DNA from: Chimonanthus salicifolius
Taxonomy: Eukaryota > Streptophyta > Magnoliopsida > Laurales > Calycanthaceae
Direction: 5' to 3'
DNA length: 64,000 nucleotides
NCBI GenBank assembly: GCA_013350335.1
Contig: CM023536.1
Location: 10,436,207 to 10,500,206 of the forward strand
Positions 26,687 to 36,199 of this stretch are shown here, one piece after another. The notes under the pieces are model-generated. The model saw only the letters and a list, made by a program, of their open reading frames with translations. It was not told the DNA's origin and searched no databases. A program made the translations under genes and the position numbers. The first letter of the stretch is position 1; each line of letters opens with the position of its first letter.

Positions 26687-28836
26687 ATTAGATTGGATGG
26701 ATAGGTGATTTTATAAATAATATAATTTAAAAAAAACTCCTCCATCAGATCGCTATAATAAAAAAATAGAATCTAAAAAATTAATAGTTTTATAACAACA
26801 AATCTCAAAATCTATATCACAAGATTAATACGAATAAACAAGGCTGAAATTTTATTTAATAAATATTCTCATAATTCTCTAGAGAATTCTACTATAAACT
26901 TTGTGATTTTACTTCTTTTTTTAAATGGTTAGAATTAACACTTTGGCGGGGTTATGATTCAATGATTTGTTGGTAAAAAACGGGGCCCTCTATTCTATTA
27001 AAAGTGTGGAAATAGCTTATTATTGCACTTCCTAGTGGTGGTGGCATGTAAGACACAAGATCAAAAATGATGGTGCAAGACTAAGACCAAGAGTCAAACT
27101 TGCCTATTTCTCGGGATCCATTTCAAAATTGAACTTAATAATTAATGCTTTTGCCGTCGCCTTCACGAGACTTTTGCTCAGAGATGGAAAAGTGAAACGG
27201 TGCTCTTCTTCCACAACCACAATTTTCTTTTATCTCACATGTGAATCTGCCTAACTCAATTTTGAATTTAGGTTATGTTTTCTTTTTAATTAAATAGAGT
27301 CAATCTGACCAAATTTAAGGCCTGATTCAATTTGAAAATATTGAGTTTCTATCATGCCTTTCTTAAAAGATTTTAATTTACTCTATCTAATCTTACTCGT
27401 TTTATGTAAAAGGATTTTAAATTCAAAATTGAATTGAATTGAATTAAAATTAATATTTAAATAATTTATATTTTTATCTATAAAATCTTAGTTAATTATC
27501 TCAGTTTCTATAATCTTAATGTGTTAACATAAAAGGGAAATTTTTATCTTTTATTCATTATTAAAAATAAAATTGTCTCTCAATTTTTTATTTATAAAAA
27601 ATTATATAAATTCTGATAGTATCAGATTGAATAAAATAAAATTAAATCGGATCAAATCGGTTCTATAGTTAAAAGATCTGAGTAGATCAATTCAAATCAG
27701 ATAAAAAAATATATATTATTATCTATGTAGCCAACCTAACCTAAATCGTAGTTCAATTGAGCGGCCCATCCCTACTCTCACATGTTCCAAGATTGGTCCC
27801 CACGGAGTTGGGATTTATGGTTTTTATTCTTTTATTGCTTAATTAGATGGGCTCCACAAATTAATAACCTCGACTGACACATTTGTATGTACCTCTCTGC
27901 AATATATGATGGGAAGTGCCCCTCCACTTGGTCAGATTCTGACTGAATTCAAAATCGAGTGATTGACTCATTTATGTTAAAACTTTCCAAAAGAGGGACG
28001 GTTGAGTTCGGGTGAGTTGTGTGAGGTTAGCTGATTCATTTATTTTAAATTCTCAATCAAAATTTATTCCATTTACAAAATAGATTTATTTTATCAATCC
28101 ATTAATTAATAGGATCGTACTGCATTCAATCCTAATTAATCTAAAGAGGTTAGATTGATGGCTTAGAAACTCGCTTTTACAAAATAAGAGTTTTGAATTT
28201 GATTCACACTTCAATAGAGTAACAATGTGTGTGTGACGCCCAAACTCTCACCCACCTTGAGTGTAGAAAAGAGTCTCACATCACGAGAGCCTCTCTCTTC
28301 ACGTATGAAGTCTTTTGAGTCTATTCAAATAAGTCGATCTAAATCAAAACTTTGAGAGTTGACTCATTCAGCAAAGTAATAGGCTGGACCGAAGGTCCAA
28401 TTAGAACAATATTGAGTCAAATCAGAGTTGTTATAATGTGAGTATGACAACTTGCACATGGCTAAGAGGCCTACTTACTTTTGTCATTAGAAAAATCAGA
28501 AGTTTTTATTTATTTATAAAAATCAGATTTTTAGATTAATAAAGTTGAAAGTGTGTATAGGACTCACAGCAGAACCATCCCCGAGAGAGATTCTTGCTAA
28601 CATTACACGGAATGTAGAAAATTTAGGCACGTAGCCGCAATTCCATCCGTTATCTACGACTTGTTTTCCGAGAAAAGGTTCCTTTCCCTCTTTTCCTGAT
28701 GTCTACACCTTCAATTCATTTATTCATTCTTCTGTTCTTTCGTCATCTTCTCCCTCTCGGTCTCTGACAGTGAGTTACTGCCTTACTGGTACTGGTATAC
28801 TTACAAACACAAGAAGGGGTCTGTAACAAGGTGTAC

Positions 28837-29665
28837 ATGTCCAGTCCTGCTTATTTATCTGAGCCCCAAAGTGGGGAAGATGATCAAAACATGTATACTT
28901 ACAATGGGAAAGTCATGATCTTGGCTGTGGCCACACTCTTGGTTGTATCTTCCTTGGTGTTGCTTCTCCATGTCTACGCCAAATGGTGGTTCATCAGACA
29001 ATCACATGGGCGGAGATCGTCGTCACCGTCGCCGTCGTCGTCGTCTTCTGTCCTTGCATTTGCCGGGCCTTTTGGAGATCGAACAGCGCAGTATATTTGC
29101 CAATGATGGTGAGAAGATGGACGGTTTGGATGCTTCTGTTGTTGCTTCTCTGCCCATTTTTGTCTATAAAACAGAGGATTGCAAGAATGGTTTGGAGTGT
29201 GTAGTTTGCTTGAGCACATTGGTGGATGATGACAAGGGCAAGATTTTGCCAATGTGCCAGCATGTTTTCCACGTAAGCTGTATCGACAAGTGGCTGCTTT
29301 CGCATTCGACGTGTCCAATCTGTCGCGCACGCGTGGCATTTGCCAAGGAAATAGTTCTATCAATTGGAAGAGAGGAAGTAAGCCAAGACCCAATTCAAAC
29401 TTCACCCAATGAGTCAGATGTCACAATGGAAGAGAATTCTTGCAGTGAGATTGCAGTGGAATTACCACTCAATTTGATCTTTCAGAGTCAATTGTCCAAA
29501 GATCCATCATCATCGTCATCGCCATCGTCGTCTTCTTCCTCTTCTTCTCCATCATCATTGTCGTCATTGTCATCATCGTCTTTGAGTTGTTCCTTGAGGA
29601 GAATGTTAAGTAGGAATAGATCAGAAGGTAAGGTGTTTCCTTCGGTTCCATTGGACGAGAGTTGA
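28837..29665 (+). pseudogene. ATL-family RING-H2 E3 ubiquitin ligase, one-base frameshift
   Basis: ATL proteins are membrane-anchored E3 ubiquitin ligases that recruit E2 enzymes through a RING-H2 domain. The ATG at 28837 opens MSSPAYLSEPQ, then a hydrophobic segment (about residues 25-47, ending HVYAKWW, as in ATLs), a basic/Ser tract, a GLD-type motif (GLDASVVASLPIF) and a RING-H2 at 29198-29323 with spacing C-x2-C-x15-C-x-H-x2-H-x2-C-x10-C-x2-C. A Ser-rich tail ends at TGA 29663-29665. The frame breaks at about 29052: one extra C compared with copy 2 puts the membrane part and the RING in different frames, and the first frame stops at 29106. Single exon, as is usual for ATLs. Without that base the product would be 275 residues, so this may be a young pseudogene, an assembly error or a working allele. 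No intron could plausibly bridge the shift. Confidence 0.85.
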
Positions 29666-29842
29666 CAACAGTAAAGAGTATGTATCTATTTCCTGTGTAA
29701 TATTTTGTGAAGATTTGAGTTAAATGGCAAGTTGGTATGGATGTGCTGTCTTCAAATTCTTAGATTTGTCTGCGTCATACGTTTAGTAATCCGAATTTAA
29801 TATGAATCGGTAAAAATTTGGCCCTCAACTGACCCATCTGCG

Positions 29843-30230
29843 TAGGGGTGAAACTTGAGTTGGGTATGACCCAATTTGAGAAATCAGGAGGCTGGGTTGT
29901 GTATTTCTAAATTTAGAGTCGAGTCGACTTGGGTTGGAAAAAAAACTCATATGGACTCAACCCGACTCGACTCGAATTGAAATTTAAAATCAACCCGACT
30001 CGACCCGAATTGATCCGATTCAACTCGAGTTCTAGAAAGTATAAAAAACTTGCTGATTTTTTTTCTTAAATTGGGACTAAAAACGAGTCAGTTTGTCGGG
30101 TCAGGAACTTGGATAAAGTTGGGTTGCAATTCGAACAAGTAATTTGGATTAGGTCAAGCTCTACAATTTTTTATATAAATTGAATTCAATTTATTAAAGT
30201 CCGGCCAGACCGACCTAAATTTCAACACTA
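29843..30230. mobile_element. hAT-type MITE downstream of ATL copy 1
   Basis: The ends are TAGGGGTGAAACTTGAG and, inverted, TAGTGTTGAAATTTAGG. The 8-bp flanks CATCTGCG and TATCTGCC are a slightly decayed target duplication. The interior has ACCCGACTCGA words. The counterpart is at 57175-57569. Confidence 0.78.
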
Positions 30231-30542
30231 TATCTGCCCAAATTTGAACAGAAAAAAAGGCTTCCCAAGGTACAGGTACAGGTTGAGAGCATGCTCTTAT
30301 AGTCTTCTTTGTTCCAAGTCCAAGATAAATTGAGTAGGCCTGTTTTAGGCACCCAGCGCAAGTCATAAGCCGGGCCCAAATTGCTTGGTCATATTTAAAA
30401 TGGGCTCACTTAAGATTAGGACTTCGGCATGTCAGATCAACCTGAAAACTGTACAGAGCATAGATGATAGATGGTACCATTCTCTGTTGTAGAAAAAGAT
30501 ACATATATAAGTTTGTCAAAGAAAAGGTGATAAGTAGATTAA

Positions 30543-30860
30543 GGGTAGCAATCTTTCCATACGTATTTTGTATAATGAGACATGAGATTTAGGGTATTGT
30601 CCATTTTATCCTTCTATGTTATACGAAAATATTTAAAAAAATTCAGTGATCTGGTCAGTGATTCGATTTGCTGTTCTTTATGAAAAAAATAGTTTCACTT
30701 AGATAAATTTCAGTAAGCCGGTCAGTGATCCGGCGAGCCGGTCAATGAGCCGATTTATATTGCAGTGAAAGTCAGTGATCCGGCAAACCGATTCAAAAGG
30801 CAAAATGGGCAATACGGTAAAACCCATGTTGGGTTATACAAAATACCCATTGGACTATCG
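30543..30860. mobile_element. Mutator-type MITE, 9-bp target duplication
   Basis: Flanks GTAGATTAA (30534-30542) and GTAGATTAG (30861-30869). The inverted ends pair around GGGTATTGTCCATTTTATCC and CAAAATGGGCAATACGG. The interior repeats the CAGTGATCCGGCGAGCCGGTCA words of its family. Confidence 0.8.
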
Positions 30861-31483
30861 GTAGATTAGGCCTCTATGTTTCTTAAGAGCCCATGCTTAC
30901 TTTATTTATTAAGTAGATTAAAAAACATAATTGTGAGTTTTACTTTTTGATTAAATTATACGTTTAACTCATTCATTTATGACATATTTGGATTATGTTT
31001 GAGCTGATGTTAAGCTCATGAGATCAAATTAAAAATAATAGTTAACTAATTATCTTTTATCTATTAATTTTAGCTAGTATACCCACCCAATTACAAAAAC
31101 TTATTCCATTACTTCAAATTGCATAACCCTATAGCCCTATATAAAGGAAAGTCTTTTTATCTTTAATTTTTATTAAAATTAATCTTTCCTCCCATTTGTC
31201 TAATTTTTTCAAGTTTTTTTTTTAATAAAAGTTCAGGGGTTGGGTTCAACAAAATAAAATCTGAATAGGGTCGAGTTTGTTCAGTAGAAAAGTTTCTCAT
31301 CTCATTTTTCTATAAAAACTTTTCCTTTCTATAAAATTATCTTTTCTCTGTCTTAGTGAAAATAGACAAATGTTCCCTAAACATCAAGAGATAAGTTACA
31401 ATTATTGAAAACTTAAAGGACTTATTTATAATTGGCCTAAAAGATGGGATTCATCTTTTCTTCTTTTCTTTTTCTTTGAAAGG

Positions 31484-32305
31484 TGTTTCATCCATCTCCT
31501 TGTTTTTTGTATTCCCCATTTCAAAAGAAGGGTGCCTGCAGCATACCAATAGGTAAAAGCCAGTTATTCCTCGGGTGAAAAATATTTTTGCTTAATAAGA
31601 ACTAGTCGAAATTTGCATGAACTAGTGCTGAAATGGTGATGCTTGGATTTTGTGCTCATGTAGGTCACTCCAATTCCAACCTGAAATTAAGAAACAAATT
31701 GTATCAGGACCGATCCTGAAATTTTAGGGGCCCTATGCCTAGCACATTGGTAGGGGCTCTAGACGTTAGGAAAATTGTATAGTGAGAGCCCTAGACCATT
31801 GGTCGAATTGGAGGGCCTTAGGTGGCCGCCTATTTGATTTTAAGCTAGGGCTGGCCCTGATCATGAGATGTCTTCCCAATCAATTCTGTGAAGTATATAA
31901 TTTAACACGAGTTCTATAAAGGACAGAAATTCATGTATTCATAAGCAAAATAGGAATTACAAACTAGCATTCCGCTTGAGAATGAGAGCATAAATGATTT
32001 CCAATTGGTTCCATTTATGTATCAAGTTTATATATATACAGAGAGAAAGTACCTTAAGTTGGATGAGCCCATCTTCTTGGTTTAGAATTTGAAGTGAAAG
32101 GGTGCCTTGAACCTCAAAGTGACTAACATAACCATTGCACATTAAAGTGACATTAAGTCTCTCTTCAGTAGTCAATGTAATGGGGCAGACATTATCTCCT
32201 CAGTAGTCAATTCAATGGGGCCTTCTTCAGCATTCAGAAATTCCAAGAATTGGTTTGTACTGAGTATTTCTCTAAGTTTCAAACCCATGACCCTTTTGGA
32301 GGACC
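31484..32305 (-). pseudogene. Coatomer subunit delta (delta-COP) exon relics, copy 1
   Basis: Two decayed exons of the C-terminal (mu-homology) part of coatomer delta lie on the minus strand. The first, 32305 to 32053, contains TNQFLEFLNAEE-like sequence and then [20 protein letters not shown] and [16 protein letters not shown], ending at a GT donor after CTTAAG. The second, about 31535 to 31484, follows a TGCTGCAG acceptor and reads TLLLKWGIQK. In the family these blocks are linked by a stretch missing here; a small MITE (31705-31859) lies in the intervening DNA. The first exon has frame breaks, including 5 bases lost relative to copy 2. Delta-COP is a COPI vesicle coat subunit; this fragment cannot encode one. 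Confidence 0.75.
31705..31859. mobile_element. Small MITE-like element (CAGGGC-GGCCCTG ends)
   Basis: The left end CAGGACCGATCCTGAAATTTT and the right end TAAGCTAGGGCTGGCCCTG are imperfect inverses. It lies in the intron of the coatomer-delta relic, and the same element is at 59014-59163. No target duplication is visible to me. Confidence 0.55.
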
Positions 32306-32403
32306 AGTGAAAAAATGACAGTAATTGGAGCTTTTGGTATCAAGTGAATGGCATAATTTTGTTCTATTTTTTATGATTGCATAGAATCATGAAAGACATC
32401 TCT

Positions 32404-33112
32404 GTGAATTAGAAGAAGGTTTGGATGGCACAGCTAAGACAGTCTGACGAGGCATAGAAATAAGACCATTTCCAACATGAGACTTGAATCGAATTTCCTC
32501 TGCTAAGAGTTCGTGGACCACCGCATCGACAGACGGGAGAGGATGACGATGAAGAATAGAACCTCGAAGTATTTCAAAGTCATCACAAAGAGTTGCCAAA
32601 AATTGAACAAGCCGTCCTTCTTCTCGATAAGTGCAATAAAGGGCAATGGAACTGAGGCCTGCAGGTTCTGTTAAGGCAAGTTGATCCTAGAAACCAGTCA
32701 TAACAGTATAAATTTGTTGGATGCTCATATCCCCCTGTCGAACCAGACAAATGTCATTCTCGAGTTGGTATCTCTTAGCAAAATTAGATTGCTTATACAA
32801 CCTCTCTAAGTGATCCCAAATGGCTTTGGCAGTGGAGAATTTGGCGAGTTGCATACCAATAGAGAGGTCAACAGAGTTATTGATCCATTTAATAATTTTA
32901 GAATTATTTGTGGTCCAAAAAACAAGGGACTGAGCATAATCGTCGGCCTTGGTATTCGAGGGAGCAACAATGACTCCGGAAACGTAACCCCACAAATTTT
33001 TGCCTGTCAAAAAATTTTGCATAACATAGGCCCAATAAGTGTAATTGGTGTCATTCAATTTGACACTGATGGCTTAAAGAGAGTCATCACGTTCACTAGC
33101 AGAAGAGGATGC
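32404..33112 (-). pseudogene. Copia gag fragment (minus strand), two internal stops
   Basis: One continuous frame reads ISVKLNDTNYTYWAYVMQNF and GKNLWGYVSG, the standard start of a Copia gag capsid domain, then AIWDHLERLY, GFxDQLALTEP and RLVQFLATLCDDFEILRGS. It breaks off at the host junction at 32404, before any zinc knuckle. Stops lie at 33074-33076 (TAA) and 32687-32689 (TAG, where TGG is expected); both could be C-to-T or G-to-A changes. The protein would form the capsid of the retrotransposon particle. No clear ATG start is seen. Confidence 0.85.
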
Positions 33113-33910
33113 TGAGTGGGCCCTGTTGCTTGTAACAATCTCGCAAGAACAAATCCCTTTTGGTGCTGCTTTTTTTTTTTCTTTCTTTTCGTTTCTCTGC
33201 AAGGAAACGTGTTATCGGGAAAAACTGTCCTTCCTCGATGTCCCTCGCGTCAGTACTCGCCGATCGGATCCGACCAGAAATCCAGCCGGGCTGCAAGAGA
33301 CAAATGGCAGAAACAAATCTGGATGCAGTGAGCGGCACGAGCAGCTAGAGGCAGCAGAACGGAGGCGTGGCTGCTGCAGAAGAGGGGGGAATCACACAGT
33401 AGATCGGCCGGAATGGGCACTGAAGGGGTGGCAGCAGAGGAAGCACAAGCAGCGGCAGAGAACTAAACTCAGATCTGGCAGAGTGGGGCGGAAGACTCAG
33501 ATCTGGCAGAGGGGCAGGGAGACGGCTGTGGCAGTGAGACGGCGGAAGCAAGGAGATCTGGAGAAGACCGGCAAACGTTGAGCGGCGAGAGGGGCACAAA
33601 GAGCAGATCTGAAAAAGGATCACAAACGGCGAGACGGCAAAGGCCGGGGGCAGCAACTTCGAACCAAAGCGAGATGCAAAACCAAACCAGATCCAAACTG
33701 AAATGTAGATCAAAGCGAGAACGGGAATCCAATCAAAACCAATCCAAAACGAAATCCCACAGATCAGATGCAGTGGGCTACGAGGATCTGCGAAACGGCA
33801 AGAGCAGATGCGGCGGATGCAACACAAAGAAGCAAACCCAAAACAAAAGCGGATCCCGATCGAAAGAAGAAAAATACAGAAACAGTGCCGCCGGTGTCCC
33901 AAGTAAAACC
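33113..33910 (-). other. Copia untranslated leader (minus strand)
   Basis: This lies between the primer-binding site and gag of the inverted part. It is distinctly GC-rich and purine/pyrimidine-biased compared with its surroundings, which generates several long but meaningless open frames on both strands. I see no domain in it. Confidence 0.65.
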
Positions 33911-33927
33911 TTAGTCTCGTGATACCA
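33911..33927 (-). other. Primer-binding site, initiator Met tRNA
   Basis: On the minus strand, TGGTATCACGAG follows the LTR end CTATCA directly. TGGTATCA is the core complementary to the 3' end of plant initiator methionine tRNA, which primes minus-strand DNA synthesis in Copia elements. The bases after the core deviate from the usual continuation. Confidence 0.8.
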
Positions 33928-34056
33928 TGATAGAAACAGTGAATCAGTAATTCTTATTGTATGAAAAGGAAGTATTTATACATAACACAACCCTAAACCC
34001 CTCATTAACTAAAGACTAAACTACCCCTAAATATATAATAAATTACATATCTAACA
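33928..34056 (-). repeat. Copia 5' LTR, inverted, 129 bp
   Basis: On the minus strand it runs TGTTAGATATG to TTTCTATCA and is identical, base for base by my reading, to 35076-35204. It contains a TATAAATAC motif that could serve as the TATA box. Its outer end abuts CACAG of the reverse transcriptase fragment instead of host DNA. Confidence 0.92.
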
Positions 34057-35062
34057 CACAGCACTTTTTGTTCGTTCCACGTCAGCTGGTCGTATTCTCT
34101 TGCTTTTGTATGTTGATGATATGATTGTGACTGGTGATGATCTTAACGGCATTGCACAGTTGAAGGTACAGTTGCACCAACAATTTGAGATGAAAGACTT
34201 GGGGCCCTTGCGATACTTTCTTGGGATAGAAGTTGCCTTCTCTCCTAAAGGTTATCTTCTTTCCCAATCTAAGTATGCTGCAGATGTTCTACAGAAAGCT
34301 CGTATTACTGACACCAGACCCGTTGCGACCCCTTTGGAGCTTAATGTTCATTATACTTCATCTGACGGTGTACATTTAGACGACCCTACATTGTATCGCA
34401 CTCTTGTTGGGAGTTTGGTTTATCTCACCATTACGCGGCCTGACATTGCATATGCAGTTCACATTGTAAGCCAGTTTGTCTCTTCACCGACTACTGTTCA
34501 TTGGGCTGCTGTTGTTCGTATTTTGCGGTATGTTCGTGGCACTTTACATCAGAGTTTGTTACTTCCCTCATCATCCACCTTGGAGCTACGTGCGTTCTCT
34601 GATGCTGGCTGGGCGGGTGATCCTTCTGATCGCAAATCTACTACTGGATTTTGCGTCTTTCTGGGTGACTCTCTCATTTCTTGGAAAAGCAAAAGGCAAG
34701 ATGTTGTTGCTCGTTCGTCTGCTGAAGCCGAGTATCGAGCTATGGCCTCTACTACTGCTGAGATTGTTTGGCTTCATTGGTTACTTGCCGACATGGGAGT
34801 TTCACTTTCTACTTCTACTCCCATGTATTGTGACAACAAGAGTGCTATTCAAATTGCACATAACACTGTTTTCCATGAGCGCACCAAGCATATTGAGTTG
34901 GATTGTCATTTTGTGAGCCATCATCTTCAGCTTGGGACTATTTCTCTCCCGTTTGTGACTTCTACTTTGCAGTTGGCTGACTTCTTCACGAAGTCCCACA
35001 CTATTACCCGCTTTCAGTTTCTTCTTAGCAAACTCTCGCTGCTTAATACTGTCGCCTCTTGA
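34057..35062 (+). pseudogene. Copia reverse transcriptase C-terminus and RNase H
   Basis: The frame enters inside reverse transcriptase (ALFVRSTSAGRILLLLYVDD), with the catalytic YVDD at about 34108-34119, then FEMKDLGPLRYFLGIE, the connection (LVGSLVYLTITRPDIAYAV) and RNase H (SDAGWAGDPSDRKSTTGF, SSAEAEYRAM, CDNKSAIQIA, RTKHIELDCHF, LADFFTKS), ending at TGA 35060-35062. The part present has no stop and looks recently active, but the N-terminal half of the polymerase is missing, so the product would not be a working enzyme. Confidence 0.92.
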
Positions 35063-35075
35063 GTTTGAGGGCGGG
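35063..35075 (+). other. Copia polypurine tract
   Basis: GTTTGAGGGCGGG lies directly before the 3' LTR. A purine-rich run at this position primes plus-strand DNA synthesis in LTR retrotransposons. Confidence 0.7.
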
Positions 35076-35204
35076 TGTTAGATATGTAATTTATTATATA
35101 TTTAGGGGTAGTTTAGTCTTTAGTTAATGAGGGGTTTAGGGTTGTGTTATGTATAAATACTTCCTTTTCATACAATAAGAATTACTGATTCACTGTTTCT
35201 ATCA
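35076..35204 (+). repeat. Copia 3' LTR, 129 bp
   Basis: TGTTAGATATG to TTTCTATCA, identical to the inverted LTR at 33928-34056. The right edge meets host CTCTAAACTC, which matches the empty site in copy 2. Confidence 0.92.
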
Positions 35205-35587
35205 CTCTAAACTCTAATAAATTCATTTTAAATTCTCACAATAACAATCATTATAAATGGTTAGAAAGCTGAGCAAATATGCATTGACCTGATCAATCAT
35301 ACCTGAACTTGTACACTGACAAAATATCAGTCACTTGATCTAATCCAAACTCGATGTAACCTAACAATTTTATAGGTCTTTTGTGAAACCTCTTACCTCT
35401 AAAGAAAAGATGAAGATGCACTAGAGTGGAACTTAAGAGTATTAATGTGAAATCATGCTAGAATACAGGGGATGTGTAGAATGGGAATCAAACTTAAACT
35501 TTTGCTTCTTGAGGCAAGTTCTTGGTCATCACTCAGGACACCTTAACGAGATAAGTTTTATTGTCAAATATGTTGGAGTGATGCTAT

Positions 35588-35707
35588 TGTTGGGACTAGA
35601 CTTTCAGCCCAAAAGACTAATTTGATAGGTGGAGTGACTGAATTTCTTATAAGTCTTTAGATTTTTTTCTTCACAACCGACGGAGGACTGTCATTCGTAC
35701 CCCAACA
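35588..35707 (+). mobile_element. Short LTR-like relic, 120 bp
   Basis: It begins TGTTGGGACTAGAC and ends ACCCCAACA, so it has TG/CA edges with a TGTTGGG/CCCAACA inverse, and internal TTCACAACCGACGG. It resembles the terminal repeat of a small non-autonomous LTR element. No clean target duplication is seen. The counterpart lies at about 60089-60209 in copy 2. Confidence 0.5.
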
Positions 35708-35708
35708 A

Positions 35709-36045
35709 TATATTGTCACAAATTGGGAGATTTTGCCATCGATGAAGCTCAACGAGTTGTAAGGTTTGTGAAAATATAAATTGGCTCAAGGGAGAGCTTC
35801 CGATGATGCAGGCATTCCTAAAGGATGTGAACAAAAGAAGTGCAACAAGTGACAAATGTAGCCTTCAAAATTGAGACTTAAGCATGGCTTCATGTATGAA
35901 AAGTTTGATCTAGAACCAGTTTCATGCCAGGGCTCTCAAGTATGGATTCTTACTATCAAGAAATAGCATCTGAAATCCAAAGAATCAAAAAAGAAGTTGA
36001 CTACATCACAAAGAGGATGCAAACCTATGGTTTTCATCACATATT
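35709..36045 (+). pseudogene. CNL resistance gene relic: Rx-type coiled-coil N-terminus
   Basis: Broken frames on the plus strand read, in order, KLGDFAIDEAQRVVRFVK, then LKGELPMMQAFLKDVNKRSA, then TNVAFKIET, then EIASEIQRIKKEV and ITKRMQTYGF. This is the order of blocks in the Rx N-terminal coiled-coil domain of plant CC-NB-LRR immune receptors (for example LK-EL--MQAFLKDAD and SEI--IK). Stops and frame changes separate the blocks, and no NB-ARC domain follows before repeat DNA begins. It cannot encode a receptor. Copy 2 keeps only the first two to three blocks. Confidence 0.72.
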
Positions 36046-36199
36046 ATAAGAGGAAAGCAGTGGAGATACACATTAAAGGTGGGATATTCCTTGGACTTAT
36101 TTAGAGACAAGGAGATGGTCCAATTTTCAACACAAGTTAAGGCCCAAGGCAAATTTTTAAATAGAGCCTTATTAATATTTAACATACTATTATAAATAA

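Larger units (their letters stand above)
24947..28790. other. Intergenic region, no gene recognised
   Basis: AT-rich sequence between the tandem array and the first ATL copy. Apart from the two MITEs listed separately I see no coding frame with family features. The last 300 bases contain CT-rich sequence (28730-28770) directly upstream of the ATL start and would hold its promoter and 5' leader; no TATA box is assigned with confidence. Confidence 0.6.
32404..35204. mobile_element. Rearranged Ty1/Copia element, 5' part inverted
   Basis: The insertion is 2801 bp between CTCT repeats (32400-32403, 35205-35208); copy 2 of the segment is the empty site near 59708. From left to right: gag (minus), leader (minus), primer-binding site (minus), LTR (minus, 33928-34056), then the end of reverse transcriptase, RNase H, polypurine tract and LTR, all plus. 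The LTRs are 129 bp, identical and in inverted orientation. Late gag, protease, integrase and most of reverse transcriptase are absent. An element normally reads LTR-gag-pol-LTR in one direction, so the whole 5' part is flipped and the middle deleted. Confidence 0.9.

Noticed and set aside
28974..29405. Minus-strand frames across the ATL gene (and 56311-56741 in copy 2)
   Set aside because: They are antisense shadows of the RING coding sequence; Ser/Asp-rich codon tracts keep other frames open.
28943..29665. Uninterrupted 240-codon frame taken as the true ATL start
   Set aside because: Its first 40 codons are an out-of-frame reading of the membrane segment; the ATL N-terminus is clearly in the frame starting at 28837.
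33345..33902. 185-codon minus-strand frame and several overlapping frames between the Copia LTR and gag
   Set aside because: They lie in the GC-rich untranslated leader of the Copia element, where stops are rare by composition; no domain is visible and the overlapping frames contradict one another.
34476..34916. 146-codon plus-strand frame
   Set aside because: It is an out-of-frame shadow of the RNase H coding sequence.
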